Positions 1 through 9,840 of a stretch of 64,000 nucleotides of DNA are shown here, one piece after another. The number at the start of each line of letters is the position of its first letter. Position 1 is the first letter of the stretch. The stretch comes from Rhizobium jaguaris. Lineage in GTDB: Bacteria; Pseudomonadota; Alphaproteobacteria; Rhizobiales; Rhizobiaceae. The position numbers and the translations under genes are program-made. Location of the stretch: NCBI RefSeq assembly GCF_003627755.1, contig NZ_CP032694.1:1045501-1109500 (forward strand), in the 5' to 3' direction. The notes below the pieces were generated by a model that had not been told where the DNA came from, ran no database searches, and saw only the letters and a list, made by a program, of their open reading frames with translations.

Positions 1-2
1 AG

Positions 3-398
<396 letters not shown>

Positions 399-912
399 TT
401 TCACAACATGCGTGCCGGTCAGCGGTCGGCACGATTGCCTTGCTCGCGCCGTGTGCTATGACTTCGCCGGGTCGTGAATCTGCGGTGAAAGCGCGCATTG
501 AAAGGGTTGTGACTTGATTCTTGGCGAGCTTTGCTGCATATGCGCCGCCGGCGTGAATTTGGTCGGGCATATCCGATGACGGCCATCTGCCAAATGGTGA
601 CTTCGTCTCGCTTGAGCAATCGGCGTTCTCATGACGGACGAAGGATTGGTACAGCAGCGCAATGGAGCATGGACACGGATTCCCTGCCGGAACGGCGGGA
701 TACGCCCGGAGTTTTATGAACTTTTTTCAGTGGCCATCTGCAGAATCGCGGCAAGAGCGCACAAAGCGCCATGGCTACAGCTTTGCCTCTAGAGTAATTT
801 CAGGAAAAGTGGGCAGCGGTTTTCCGTCCGAAACCGCGGAAAAACAAGCAGATAGCGCATCTCTGCGATTTTGCGGAAAGCTGAACCGCTCTGACGCGCC
901 GAGGACGATCCG
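399..912. other. Intergenic region with a RIME-like palindromic repeat, no convincing gene
   Basis: This 514-bp gap between the Mrp-like gene and corA has only short open frames with no recognisable content. Its last ~110 bases (about 793-902) contain AGCGGTTTTCCGTCCG followed by AAACCGCGGAAAAACA, then a second inverted segment ending in GAACCGCTCTGACG. The first arm pair is CGGTTT-N8-AAACCG (about 820-839). From memory this resembles the RIME-type intergenic mosaic elements of Rhizobium, which have two large palindromes. It ends at the Shine-Dalgarno of corA and could form structured RNA in its leader. Confidence 0.45.
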
Positions 913-1890
913 TTGATCACGGCCTATAGCTCCGACTGCAAGTCGCTCGAATTGGCAGATCTTTCGAGCATTGCCCGATTGTCGGAGAACGCTGTCTGGA
1001 TCGACATGGTCGAACCGTCCCGCGAAGAAGAAGCGAATATCGAGCGCCTGCTTGGGCTCGAGGTGCCGACCCGCGAGGACATGAAGGACATCGAGCCATC
1101 GAGCCGGCTCTATGTCGAAGACAGCTCGGTCTTTCTGACGGCGTCGCTGCTGTGGAAGGTCGATACCAATCTGCCGACGCTGACCGATGTTGCCTTCATC
1201 CTGACGGATCATCGCCTGGTCACGATCCGCTACGCCCAGCCGAAGTCCTTCGCGCTGTTCATCGCAGCGCTGCAACGCATTCCGAAGGAGCGGCGCACGG
1301 GTGTCGCGCTTCTGGCGAAACTTCTGGAAACAATCGTCGACCGCACGGCCGAAGTCCTTGAACAGACGGTCTCAGGCATCGATATATTGTCGGTGCATGT
1401 GTTCGGCGACCGCGTGAAGAAAGTCCGCCGTCCGTCGAACTATCTGGAAGAGAAACTGAAGGACATTGCAGGTTACCATCGCACGGTCAGCAAGGTGCGC
1501 GATAGCCTGAGTTCATTGTCGCGGCTTCTGACCTTCCTTCATACCATCCCCGCCATGCAGCAGGACCATGAGGCCAAGGAATTGTGCCGCAACGTCTCGC
1601 GGGATGTGCAATCCTTGTCCGAACATGCATCTTTCGTCGCCGGTAACATTACCTTCCTGCTGGATGCATCGCTCGGTCTGATTAATATCGAGCAGAACGC
1701 CATCATCAAGATTTTCTCGATCGCTTCCGTAGTCTTCTTGCCGCCGACGCTTGTTGCCTCGGTCTACGGTATGAATTTCGAGTTCATACCCGAGTTGCAT
1801 TTCGCCTATGGATACCCAGCATCGTTGTTTCTGATGGTGGTGTCTGCCGTCGTTCCATTTCTCTTTTTTCGCTGGAAAGGCTGGCTCTGA
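913..1890 (+). CDS. corA: CorA-family magnesium/divalent cation channel
   Basis: The product is 325 aa, close to the usual CorA length. It has a large soluble N-terminal domain (residues 1-265), then two C-terminal membrane segments. The signature YGMN (residues 285-288) stands at the end of TM1 and forms the ion-selectivity loop. The protein is expected to form an inner-membrane homopentamer that takes up Mg2+ (possibly Co2+/Ni2+). The start is TTG, supported by GAGGA seven bases upstream. The kup gene follows after 17 bp, so the two cation transporters probably share a transcript. A second GMN-family transporter (ZntB-like) is present near 61.2 kb. Confidence 0.9.
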   Translation: MITAYSSDCKSLELADLSSIARLSENAVWIDMVEPSREEEANIERLLGLEVPTREDMKDIEPSSRLYVEDSSVFLTASLLWKVDTNLPTLTDVAFILTDHRLVTIRYAQPKSFALFIAALQRIPKERRTGVALLAKLLETIVDRTAEVLEQTVSGIDILSVHVFGDRVKKVRRPSNYLEEKLKDIAGYHRTVSKVRDSLSSLSRLLTFLHTIPAMQQDHEAKELCRNVSRDVQSLSEHASFVAGNITFLLDASLGLINIEQNAIIKIFSIASVVFLPPTLVASVYGMNFEFIPELHFAYGYPASLFLMVVSAVVPFLFFRWKGWL

Positions 1891-1907
1891 GAGTCTAGTG
1901 ATCCTGA

Positions 1908-3809
1908 ATGTCTGACGTAACCCATCATTCTCCCGACGGGAAAATGGACGCTCGTAAGCTCGCATTCCTCGCCCTCGGTTCAATTGGCGTGGTGTATGGC
2001 GATATCGGCACGAGCCCGCTCTATGCCTTTCGCGAGGCGCTGAAGCCGGTCGCTGCCGACGGTCTGACGCGTGGCGAAGTCATCAGCGTCGTCTCGCTGA
2101 TGTTCTGGACTCTGACGATCATCGTCACGATCAAATATGTCCTTTTTCTGCTTCGTGCAGACAATGACGGCGAAGGCGGCACACTGTCGCTGCTGGCGCT
2201 GTTGATGAAGACCGCGAATGGCCACACGGCCATTTTGATGCTGTTGGGATTAATGGGTGCCGCACTCTTCCTCGGCGACGCGATGATTACCCCGGCGCTT
2301 TCGGTTCTCTCCGCCGTCGAAGGCCTGAAGCTCGTCACACCGTCACTGTCGGAATACATCGTGCCCATATCGGTTGCGATCATGGCTCTGCTTTTCGCGA
2401 TCCAGTCGCATGGCACGGGCGCAGTTGCACGCTTCTTCGGCCCGGTCATGGCACTCTGGTTCATCGTCATGGGCCTTGCTGGCGTCATGCACATTTCCGA
2501 TGATTTCAGCATTCTGGCCGCACTCAATCCCTATTACGCGGTCAGTTTCCTCTTGCGGGAAGGCTTTCTCGGCGTCGTCGTCCTGGGCGCGGTGTTCCTG
2601 ACTGTCACGGGTGCGGAAGCCCTTTATGCCGACCTTGGTCATTTTGGCCGTCGCCCGATCCAGTGGGCTTGGTTTGTGCTTGTGTTTCCGTCGCTGGCTT
2701 TGAACTACCTCGGCCAGGGCGCCCTGGTGCTGCGCAACCCCATGGCCATGTCCGACCCGTTCTTCCTGATGTATCCGCACTGGGCGATCCTGCCGGTGGT
2801 CATTCTCGCCACTCTGGCAACAATCATCGCCAGCCAGTCGGTCATCACCGGTGCCTTCTCGCTCACGCGCCAAGCTATCCATCTCGGCTTCCTGCCGCGA
2901 ATGGAGATTCTCTTCACGTCAGAGACCAATACCGGCCAGATCTTTCTGCCGTCGGCCAATGCCGTGCTGTTTTTCGGCGTCGTCTTCCTCGTCTTGAGCT
3001 TCAAGACCTCGGATGCACTGGCGATAGCCTATGGTATCTCCGTGACCGGTGCGATGGTTGTCACCTCGATCATGGCCTTCGAGTTCGTACGTGTTCGCTG
3101 GAACTGGACGCTGCCGATGGCGGTCGCGGTGCTGACGCCGCTGGTGTTGCTGGAATTCGTCTTCCTTGGCGCGAACCTCCTCAAAATCCGCGACGGCGGT
3201 TATGTTCCGGTGCTGATCGCGACCGCCTTCACCGTCATCATGTGGACCTGGCGCCGCGGCACGGCGATCCTGATGGAGAAGACGCGGCACACCGATATTC
3301 CGTTGTCGTCCTTCGTGAGCTCGATCGAGCGCAAGAGCGACCACTCGCCGGCCCACGTTCCTGGTACGGCGATCTTCCTCACCAGCGATCCGGAATCCGC
3401 ACCTGCTGCGCTGCTGCATAATCTGAAGCACAACCACGTCCTGCACGACAAGAACGTCATCCTGACGATTCGCACCGTCAACAAGCCGCGTGTCGCCCAG
3501 GAGGACCGCTACTTGGTGGAGAAAGTCTCCGACCGCTTCTCGGTTGTCGAACTGCGTTTCGGCTTCATGGAATCGCAGAACGTCTCTCAGGCATTGGCGA
3601 CTTTGCGCAAGACCGGGTTGAAGTTCGACATCATGTCGACCTCCTTCTATCTCGGCCGCCGCAAGCTGGTGCCAGACGCAAAATCCGGCATGCCGCACTG
3701 GCAGGACCGGCTTTACATCGCGCTCGCCAACGCTGCGACCGATCCTTCCGACTACTTCCGCCTGCCGGCCAACCGCGTGGTGGAACTGGGATCGCACGTC
3801 ATCATCTGA
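1908..3809 (+). CDS. kup: Kup low-affinity potassium transporter
   Basis: The protein is 633 aa, typical of Kup/HAK/KUP K+:H+ symporters. The N-terminal signature [18 protein letters not shown] sits in TM1 (around residues 24-41). About twelve hydrophobic helices follow up to residue ~450, then a cytoplasmic C-terminal domain of ~180 residues. It imports potassium across the inner membrane. It lies directly downstream of corA in the same direction, with a GC-rich hairpin after its stop. Rhizobia often carry more than one Kup paralogue; this window shows one. Confidence 0.95.
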   Translation: MSDVTHHSPDGKMDARKLAFLALGSIGVVYGDIGTSPLYAFREALKPVAADGLTRGEVISVVSLMFWTLTIIVTIKYVLFLLRADNDGEGGTLSLLALLMKTANGHTAILMLLGLMGAALFLGDAMITPALSVLSAVEGLKLVTPSLSEYIVPISVAIMALLFAIQSHGTGAVARFFGPVMALWFIVMGLAGVMHISDDFSILAALNPYYAVSFLLREGFLGVVVLGAVFLTVTGAEALYADLGHFGRRPIQWAWFVLVFPSLALNYLGQGALVLRNPMAMSDPFFLMYPHWAILPVVILATLATIIASQSVITGAFSLTRQAIHLGFLPRMEILFTSETNTGQIFLPSANAVLFFGVVFLVLSFKTSDALAIAYGISVTGAMVVTSIMAFEFVRVRWNWTLPMAVAVLTPLVLLEFVFLGANLLKIRDGGYVPVLIATAFTVIMWTWRRGTAILMEKTRHTDIPLSSFVSSIERKSDHSPAHVPGTAIFLTSDPESAPAALLHNLKHNHVLHDKNVILTIRTVNKPRVAQEDRYLVEKVSDRFSVVELRFGFMESQNVSQALATLRKTGLKFDIMSTSFYLGRRKLVPDAKSGMPHWQDRLYIALANAATDPSDYFRLPANRVVELGSHVII

Positions 3810-3839
3810 CGCGGACTAAATCAGCTTTTTTGCATCAAT

Positions 3840-3867
3840 GGCCCGGTGGATATCCGCCGGGGCCTTT
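3840..3867 (+). terminator. Hairpin terminator after kup
   Basis: A GC-rich inverted repeat (GGCCCGG...CCGGGGCC around a GGATATCC core) is followed by TTTA. It lies 30 bp past the kup stop. The T-tract is weak, so this is a probable rather than certain terminator. Confidence 0.55.
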
Positions 3868-3982
3868 ACACGCCGACATTTCCGAATGTATTCGTGAACG
3901 CGCAACAGCCGAGTTAACCATCCATCAAGGTTAATCGGAGATTATTCCGGCTCTTAGTCCAGAGTGCCGTTGGAGTCCGGTA

Positions 3983-5161
3983 TTGCCTCGTCCGAGTCGT
4001 GTCCCCCGCAAGTTTGGTTTCTTGCCGAAAAACTGGACTTCGCCAGCTGTCTTCGGGTTTTGCGCATGGCTGATCTTTCCGTCCACAGTGGCCTATGCCG
4101 ATCTTGCCGGTCTGCTGGCGGGTATCGACAGGGGTAGCAGCAACTGGCGCATGGTGATCACCAAATCGCCGGCCGGCTCCACGCACCAGGAAGAACTTGC
4201 CTTCGGTGACGCGTCGACCGCGGCTGCGGTCGGCGAAGGCGGTCTCGTCATGCCCGACGGCCGTCGCGTTGCCTTCGTATCGCAGAAAAAGGGCAGCGAT
4301 CCCAGGCCCGACGAAGATCGCATCAACCGCCAGGACAAAAAGAGCCGTGTGGTTGCAGTCGCGCCGATGCAGCCGCCCAAGGATTTTTCCGCCGGTTCCG
4401 TGCTGCAGCGCGACAGCATGCTGTTCCGACCCGAGTTGGATACCAAGGACAAGACTGCTTTCTTGAAGCCGAGGATCGGTGGAAAAGAGATCCAGATTGC
4501 CACGGCCTTCTATAAGAAAGAACCGCCGAAGCCTGATAACAGCGTGCCGTCCTACCTCGCAAGCCTGGTCACGAGCCACGATGCCGATGTTCTCGCCGCC
4601 GCCTATGCGTCGCCGCCGCAGGACTACGCCCGCGTCTCGCCCTTCGATTCGATCCTCGCTAAGGATCAGGACTATGAAGGCCGTTTCGTGCCGCAGATTG
4701 GTCCTGAGGACCATGCCTGGGCCGCGAATGTCCTGCCTCCCTCGGTCTTTTCTTCGGACGAACAGCAGTGCCTTGCCACCGGCATCTATTTCGAAGCGCG
4801 CGGGGAATCGGTGAAGGGGCAGGCGGCTGTCGCCCAGGTCATCCTCAATCGCGTCCGCAACCCGGCCTATCCGAAGACCATTTGCGGTGTCGTTTATCAG
4901 AACGACGATTGGCACAACGCCTGCCAGTTTTCCTTTGCCTGCGACAACGTCAAAGACCGCGTCAATTCGCCCGAGCATTGGAAGATCGCCCGCCAGGTGG
5001 CCATGGCTGTGACCGCCGGCAAGATCTGGCTGCCGGAAGTCGGCTCCGCCACACACTACCATGCCGTCTACGTCCGGCCGAAATGGGCGGCTGAAATGGT
5101 GAAGGTCGGCCGTATCGGCATGCACATCTTCTACCGCACCTATGGCGGCGGCTGGAGCTGA
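3983..5161 (+). CDS. SleB/CwlJ-type cell wall hydrolase
   Basis: The protein is 392 aa. An N-terminal hydrophobic stretch (AVFGFCAWLIFPSTVAYA, residues ~22-39) looks like a signal peptide or anchor. A low-complexity middle region follows. The C-terminal ~133 residues form a Hydrolase_2 (SleB) domain beginning EQQCLATGIYFEARGE, whose FEARGE glutamate is the likely catalytic acid. Family members cleave peptidoglycan glycan strands; in Gram-negatives they act in periplasmic wall remodelling. The start is TTG, with GGAG eight bases upstream. It is a single gene between kup and the F0 operon. The substrate is inferred from the domain only. Confidence 0.85.
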   Translation: MPRPSRVPRKFGFLPKNWTSPAVFGFCAWLIFPSTVAYADLAGLLAGIDRGSSNWRMVITKSPAGSTHQEELAFGDASTAAAVGEGGLVMPDGRRVAFVSQKKGSDPRPDEDRINRQDKKSRVVAVAPMQPPKDFSAGSVLQRDSMLFRPELDTKDKTAFLKPRIGGKEIQIATAFYKKEPPKPDNSVPSYLASLVTSHDADVLAAAYASPPQDYARVSPFDSILAKDQDYEGRFVPQIGPEDHAWAANVLPPSVFSSDEQQCLATGIYFEARGESVKGQAAVAQVILNRVRNPAYPKTICGVVYQNDDWHNACQFSFACDNVKDRVNSPEHWKIARQVAMAVTAGKIWLPEVGSATHYHAVYVRPKWAAEMVKVGRIGMHIFYRTYGGGWS

Positions 5162-5343
5162 CAGCGATCGCACGGCGGGACCGATGCGGTCCAGCAGGCG
5201 GTAGGCGGTCGGCAAAAAAAGGCCGCAGAAAAGCTTGGCCTGAAGACGATTCTTAGGCCCAGTTTCCCACCAGCATCGCATATGCGCTCTAAGATCATGA
5301 TTTAATTCGGCTAATTTATGGCTGGACAGATGACGTCTACGCC

Positions 5344-5372
5344 TTGACTATGCTTTTTCCTAAAACTATGTT
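5344..5372 (+). promoter_or_regulatory. Sigma-70-like promoter of the F0 operon
   Basis: TTGACT (5344-5349), a 17-bp spacer and TATGTT (5367-5372) make a good housekeeping promoter. It would give a leader of about 100 nt before atpI. The 315-bp gap between the SleB gene and atpI holds no gene, so this is the natural place for the operon promoter. It was identified by pattern only. Confidence 0.6.
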
Positions 5373-5476
5373 GCGCGCGACTTCAAAACGGGCCGAAAGG
5401 TGGCGAAACCTACCGTTCGTTTACGCGTTGACCGGGGTAATGGGGCTGCGCGCTACGAAACTGGGAGGACATCACC

Positions 5477-5821
5477 ATGGTTGATGACCGCGACGAAAGT
5501 CTGGAAAAGCGACGGGAGCAACTTGAAGCCGAACTGGCGACCAAGCGCTCTGTGTTGGGAGAGGATGAACGAGGGGAGGTTCGCGCCGAGGAGAGCCGGA
5601 AAGGCTACGCTGAGGCGATGAAGCTTTCTAGTGAATTCATTGCTGCCATCATCGTTGGCGCAGTTCTGGGCTATCTCTTCGACCGTTTTGTCGGCACTGC
5701 GCCGTGGGGCATGATTATTCTTCTGCTTCTCGGATTTTGTGCCGGCGTGCTGAATGTTCTGCGCTCTGCAGGCAAGGTGGCGACACCAATGCCCGAAAAG
5801 CACGGGCTTGATAAGAAATGA
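5477..5821 (+). CDS. atpI: AtpI, F0F1 ATP synthase assembly protein I
   Basis: This small protein (114 aa) has a charged N-terminal third and two hydrophobic helices (residues ~52-70 and 76-95), the usual AtpI layout. AtpI helps assemble the c-ring. It opens the F0 operon in the standard order I-B-E-F'-F. A clear ribosome binding site, GGGAGGA, precedes the ATG. The sequence is poorly conserved across the family, so position in the operon carries much of the call. Confidence 0.9.
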   Translation: MVDDRDESLEKRREQLEAELATKRSVLGEDERGEVRAEESRKGYAEAMKLSSEFIAAIIVGAVLGYLFDRFVGTAPWGMIILLLLGFCAGVLNVLRSAGKVATPMPEKHGLDKK

Positions 5822-5899
5822 GGTGGAAGCGGCGCTGCGGCGTGGTTTCCTGGTGAGAGGCATCCGCTTTGACAAGCGGGAAAATGAAAGAGAACAGCG

Positions 5900-6651
5900 G
5901 TGGCAAACGGTCCTACCCATCAGTTCCTGATCTTCAAGATTATACCGATCGATATCGGCGGGATTGATTTTTCGTTCACCAATGCTTCGCTGTTCATGGT
6001 TGCTTCGGCGGTGATCTCTGCCGGCTTCCTCTATTTTGCCACCTCGCACCGCAGCGTCATTCCTGGCCGCGCCCAATCGGTGGCGGAGATGGCCTACGAG
6101 TTCATCGCCTCGATGCTGAAAGAAGGGGCGGGAACCAAGGGGATGCAGTTCTTCCCGCTGGTCTTCTCGCTCTTCATGTTCGTGCTGACGGCAAACCTGC
6201 TCGGCATGGTTCCTTATTTCTTCACCATTACCGCCCAGATCATCGTTACTGTCGCCTTGGCGCTTCTGGTCATCCTGACGGTCATCATCTACGGCGCCAT
6301 CAAGCATGGCTTCGGCTTTCTGAAGCTCTTCGTGCCGCAAGGTGTACCCGGCATTCTGTTGCTGCTGGTGGTGCCGATCGAGATTATCTCCTTCCTGTCG
6401 CGGCCGGTTTCACTCTCCATTCGTCTTTTCGCCAACATGCTGGCAGGCCATATCACGCTTAAGGTGTTCGCAGGCTTCGTTGCCTCGCTCGGAGCGCTTG
6501 GCGCGCTTGGCATTGGTGGCGCCATTCTTCCCTGATCATGACCGTCGCCCTCACCGGTCTCGAGTTCCTTGTCGCCTTCCTCCAGGCTTACGTCTTTGCG
6601 GTACTGACTTGCATGTACATCAATGACGCAATCCATCCGGGTGGCCACTAA
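5900..6651 (+). pseudogene. atpB: ATP synthase F0 subunit a, frameshifted near the 3' end
   Basis: From the GTG at 5900 the frame runs 211 codons and stops at TGA 6533-6535. It includes the conserved [14 protein letters not shown] helix that carries the essential arginine facing the c-ring. The rest of subunit a continues in the next frame from about 6535 to TAA 6649-6651 ([20 protein letters not shown] helix, then [14 protein letters not shown]). Adding one C to the CCC at 6530-6532 restores a normal ~250-residue protein. Subunit a forms the proton half-channels and is essential for ATP synthase, so a real null allele is unlikely; a sequencing error in the C-run is the simplest reading. It sits between atpI and atpE in an otherwise intact operon. 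Confidence 0.9.
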
Positions 6652-6717
6652 GGATAAAGACATTGACGTCTAAGGGCGTCAGTCATTCACCGCACAACCA
6701 TTTCAAAGGAGTTCAAC

Positions 6718-6945
6718 ATGGACGCGGAAGCAGCAAAGTTCATCGGCGCAGGTTTGGCTTGCTTTGGTATGGCCGGCACGGCTCTCGGCCTCGGCAATAT
6801 CTTCGGCAGCTACCTGTCCGGCGCACTGCGCAACCCGTCGGCTGCTGACGGCCAGTTCGGCCGCCTGGTATTCGGCTTCGCCGTTACGGAAGCTCTGGGC
6901 ATCTTCTCGCTGCTCATCGCTCTCCTTCTGCTGTTCGCCGTCTGA
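6718..6945 (+). CDS. atpE: ATP synthase F0 subunit c
   Basis: This 75-residue hairpin proteolipid has helix 1 (residues ~8-30, Gly/Ala rich, [11 protein letters not shown]), a polar loop with RNP (38-40) and helix 2. Helix 2 holds the proton-binding glutamate at residue 58 in [10 protein letters not shown]. Multiple copies form the rotating ring in the inner membrane. The start has AAGGAG just upstream (CATTTCAAAGGAGTTCAACATG). The carboxylate is Glu, and I see no obvious Na+-type ligand set, so H+ is the likely coupling ion. Confidence 0.97.
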   Translation: MDAEAAKFIGAGLACFGMAGTALGLGNIFGSYLSGALRNPSAADGQFGRLVFGFAVTEALGIFSLLIALLLLFAV

Positions 6946-7024
6946 TATCAGCGGCGTGATAGATCACGGTTCGCGGGACAGCGAGCCGTGATTCTTTGTA
7001 TTTGCAGACCACCTGGAGGTGAGC

Positions 7025-7618
7025 ATGTTTGTGACCCCGGCTTATGCTGAAGAAGCACCGCCGGCAGCCGGCGCGGTGAAAACGGAGACGGGTGCGCCCG
7101 ATCAGGGCCATCACGCAGGCGTATTCCCGCCGTTTGACCATACGACGTATCCGTCACAGCTGCTTTGGCTGGTGATCACCTTCGCGATCTTCTACGTGGC
7201 CATGCAGAAGATCGTCGTTCCGCGCGTTGGCGGCATCCTGGAAAGCCGCCACGACCGTATCGCCCAGGATATCGACGAAGCTTCGCGTCTGAAGGCCGAA
7301 GCCGATGCTGCCGTTGCGACCTACGAAAGCGAGCTGGCTGCAGCGCGCACCAAGGCGAATTCGATTGGCGCCACTGCCCGTGACGCCGCCAAGGCAAAGG
7401 CTGAGGAGGATCGCAAGGCGATCGAAGCAAGCCTTTCCGAGAAATTGAAGGCCGCTGAGGCCCGAATCAGCGAGATCAAGGCGAAAGCCCTCGGCGACGT
7501 CGGTGCCATTGCTGAAGAAACGGCCGCTGCCGTTGTCGAGCAGCTTGTCGGCAGCGTCGCCGGCCAGGCTGATGTCGCTTCGGCTGTTGCCGAAGCATCC
7601 GCTAAGCGGGAGGGTTGA
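7025..7618 (+). CDS. atpX: ATP synthase F0 subunit b' (AtpF')
   Basis: This protein of about 197 aa starts at ATG 7025 ([10 protein letters not shown]). An in-frame GTG lies six bases earlier, but the GGAGG at 7015-7019 is better placed for the ATG. One membrane helix ([16 protein letters not shown], ~residues 47-65) is followed by a long alanine/lysine/glutamate-rich coiled coil. The N-terminal extension before the helix is typical of the b' form found in alphaproteobacteria and phototrophs. It pairs with AtpF as the heterodimeric peripheral stalk that holds F1 against rotation. Confidence 0.92.
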   Translation: MFVTPAYAEEAPPAAGAVKTETGAPDQGHHAGVFPPFDHTTYPSQLLWLVITFAIFYVAMQKIVVPRVGGILESRHDRIAQDIDEASRLKAEADAAVATYESELAAARTKANSIGATARDAAKAKAEEDRKAIEASLSEKLKAAEARISEIKAKALGDVGAIAEETAAAVVEQLVGSVAGQADVASAVAEASAKREG

Positions 7619-7621
7619 TCC

Positions 7622-8113
7622 ATGGAATTCGGTCTGGACGAAACTTTCTTTGCCTTCGTCGCTCTCATCATCTTCCTCGGCCTCGTCGTCTACCTGAAAG
7701 TTCCGGGGATGATGGCAAAGTCGCTGGATGACCGCGCCGATCAGATCCGCAACGAACTCGCCGAAGCCAAGCGCCTGCGCGAAGAGGCCCAGCATCTGCT
7801 GGCCGAATACCAGCGCAAGCGCAAGGAAGCTGAAGCTGAAGCTGCGCATATCGTTGCCGCGGCCGAGCGCGAAGCTGAAATGCTGACGGCGGAAGCTCGC
7901 AAGAAGACGGAGGAATTCGTCGCCAACCGCACGGCGGTGTCCGAGCAGAAGATCAAGCAGGCGGAAGCCGACGCGATGAAGGCTGTTCGCTCCGCTGCAG
8001 TCGACCTGGCCATTGCCGCTGCCGAATCCGTGCTCGCCAAGAAGGCCGACGGCCGCGTTCAATCCGAACTCTTCAGCAACGCCATTGGCGAAGTGAAGAC
8101 TCGGCTGAACTGA
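7622..8113 (+). CDS. atpF: ATP synthase F0 subunit b
   Basis: The protein is 163 aa, with one N-terminal membrane helix (ETFFAFVALIIFLGLVVYL, residues ~7-25). The rest is a charged heptad-rich coiled coil typical of the peripheral stalk. It begins only three bases after the b' stop, so translation is probably coupled. It is the last gene of the operon, followed by a strong terminator. The F1 genes must lie elsewhere, as is usual in Rhizobiales. Confidence 0.95.
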   Translation: MEFGLDETFFAFVALIIFLGLVVYLKVPGMMAKSLDDRADQIRNELAEAKRLREEAQHLLAEYQRKRKEAEAEAAHIVAAAEREAEMLTAEARKKTEEFVANRTAVSEQKIKQAEADAMKAVRSAAVDLAIAAAESVLAKKADGRVQSELFSNAIGEVKTRLN

Positions 8114-8136
8114 GCGCGCAAGCAATCGATCTTAGG

Positions 8137-8162
8137 AAAGCCCGGCTTCGGCCGGGCTTTTT
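8137..8162 (+). terminator. Rho-independent terminator of the F0 operon
   Basis: A perfect 10-bp stem AAAGCCCGGC / GCCGGGCTTT closes a TTCG tetraloop and is followed by TT. It lies 24 bp after the atpF stop. The UUCG loop on a GC stem is exceptionally stable. Confidence 0.9.
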
Positions 8163-8250
8163 GCGTTTGAAGACACTAATGATCCGCGGCAACATTTGAC
8201 GATAGCCCTGGATCCAAACTAGATTTCGGCTCACTTTAAGGAGTGAGCTG

Positions 8251-9056
8251 GTGATACCAAGCGTGGACAGCGGTGAAGGACCATTTCGCCATGACGATAT
8301 CATCTATCGGCGCACTCTTCCTTGGACAGCGAGTGTTCACGCCCTTCTCTCGGCACTTCAAGCACATGGCTTTGTGAACGCGCCACTGTCCGGCGGATAT
8401 GACGCGGCGTGGGAGAGGGTGAGCTTTGTCCCAGGCGGGACCGGTGATTTGGATGAGAATGAGAATATCAGGTCCCTGGAAGCCTTACGATCGGCGGCCT
8501 GCTTGCTGCGGCGCTATCATGACTGCACCGCGCTGTTTATGCGCGCGATGCTGGAGGACCAGACATGGCAATTGCCGCCGCGGCCACCGTTTGAGGTGAT
8601 CTGCCACGGCGATTTCGCGCCCTATAATGTCATTCTCAACGGCGGCGAGGTGACTGATATCATCGACTTCGAGACGGCGGCGAGGTGACTGATATCATCG
8701 ACTTCGAGACGGCCCATCCTGGCCCGCGCGGCTGGGATCTCGCCTATGCCATCTATCGCTGGGCGCCTCTGTCTGCCGGCGTTACTGTCAAAGACCTCGG
8801 TGAGCTCGAAACACAAATTCTCCGCACCCGTATCTTTCTTGATGCCTACGGCTTGGCCGCAAAGGAACGACCGGCATTGCCGGGCATGATCATTGACCGT
8901 CTTAACGCCTTGGTCGGCTTCATGGAACGCGAGGCGGCCAATGGTGTGGAACGGTATCGCCGCAATTTCGAACAAGGCCACGATCACATTTACCGGCGCG
9001 ATGTCGCTTATATCGGCGAGCATCGGGAGCAGATTATAGCCGGCCTTGTGGAATGA
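8251..9056 (+). pseudogene. Aminoglycoside phosphotransferase-family kinase, split by a 35-bp tandem duplication
   Basis: The first frame (8251-8688) carries the kinase motif HGDFAPYN and then IDFET before running into a stop. The second frame (8685-9056) resumes at the same TDIIDFET and continues through GPRGWDLAYAIYRW. Between them a 35-bp unit is present twice. Removing one copy rejoins the frames into a ~256-aa APH/choline-kinase-fold protein with the catalytic HGD and metal-binding DFE in order. The start is GTG with AAGGAGTG upstream. The substrate cannot be told from sequence; family members phosphorylate aminoglycosides or small metabolites. It may be a true inactivation, a slippage-switchable allele or an assembly artefact. 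Confidence 0.8.
8641..8710 (+). repeat. Perfect 35-bp tandem duplication inside the APH-like gene
   Basis: Bases 8641-8675 and 8676-8710 are identical copies of a unit that starts GGCGGCGAGGTGACTG and ends ATCGACTTCGAGAC. Thirty-five is not a multiple of three, so the second copy shifts the frame. The unit covers the metal-binding DFE codons. Confidence 0.97.
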
Positions 9057-9075
9057 AGGATCGGAAAGGCGGCTT

Positions 9076-9735
9076 TCAGGCCTCATCCCTCCGAAGCGGC
9101 CGGAAGCTCATGCGATGCAGCGAGCAGGGACCGTGCTTTTCGATGCCGGCGCGATGCTGGGCGGTGGCGTAGCCGGCATGGGCGGCGAAACCGTAGACAG
9201 GAAAGACGTCGCCGGCGCGAGCCATCATCCGGTCGCGGGTCACCTTGGCGACGATCGAAGCGGCGGCGATGGAAAAGGAGCGCGCATCGCCCTTGACCAC
9301 GGCTTTTCCCGGGCAGGCGAGCCCGCCGGGCACATCCAGCCCATCGGTCAGGACGTAACTTGCCGGCACGGCAAGGCTGCAGATGGCCCGGCGCATAGCG
9401 TCCAGGCTCGCCTTGCGGATATCGGTGATGTCGATGCGGGCAGCACTTGAGGAGGCAATGGAGACGGTGGCGGTCGCGAGGATTTCGACAAACAATGCCT
9501 CGCGCCTCACGGCCGAAAGCTGCTTGGAATCGTTCAATCCCTCGGGAATGCGCTCCGGGTCGAGAATGACCGCGGCCGCTACAACGGGGCCTGCCAGCGG
9601 CCCGCGTCCCGCCTCATCGGCACCCGCTACCGGCCAGTGCCCAGCGCGACGGGCAATCAGTTCCAACTCGAAGGTCGGAACGATCGGCTCCTCGTCGAAA
9701 AGCATGGGAGAATCGGATGGTGTGCTGCGTGGCAT
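9076..9735 (-). CDS. rnhB: Ribonuclease HII
   Basis: The protein is 219 aa from the preferred ATG at 9735 ([10 protein letters not shown]); the same frame can be extended to 9786. The motif [19 protein letters not shown] contains the catalytic DE pair. Further acidic residues lie in LTDGLDV, and the C-terminal [11 protein letters not shown] is typical of RnhB. RNase HII cleaves the RNA strand of RNA:DNA hybrids and removes single ribonucleotides from DNA in the cytoplasm. It lies about 105 bp downstream of a radical SAM gene in the same direction, so the two may be co-transcribed. Confidence 0.95.
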   Translation of the reverse strand: MPRSTPSDSPMLFDEEPIVPTFELELIARRAGHWPVAGADEAGRGPLAGPVVAAAVILDPERIPEGLNDSKQLSAVRREALFVEILATATVSIASSSAARIDITDIRKASLDAMRRAICSLAVPASYVLTDGLDVPGGLACPGKAVVKGDARSFSIAAASIVAKVTRDRMMARAGDVFPVYGFAAHAGYATAQHRAGIEKHGPCSLHRMSFRPLRRDEA

Positions 9736-9840
9736 GCGGCAAAGCTCGCACACCACCCGATCTCCTGCAAGCCCCCGGTGGATCAAGGCGGCGAAACCGG
9801 GGACTTTTCCGGCGGGCAGGGAAACCCGCGGGAAAAGGGT

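Noticed and set aside
662..916. 84-aa frame overlapping the corA start
   Set aside because: Its codons run across the palindromic repeat and its residues show no family. The corA start with GAGGA is better supported.
3914..5281. 455-codon minus-strand open frame
   Set aside because: It is antisense to the SleB-type gene; the composition is a mirror of GC-rich codons.
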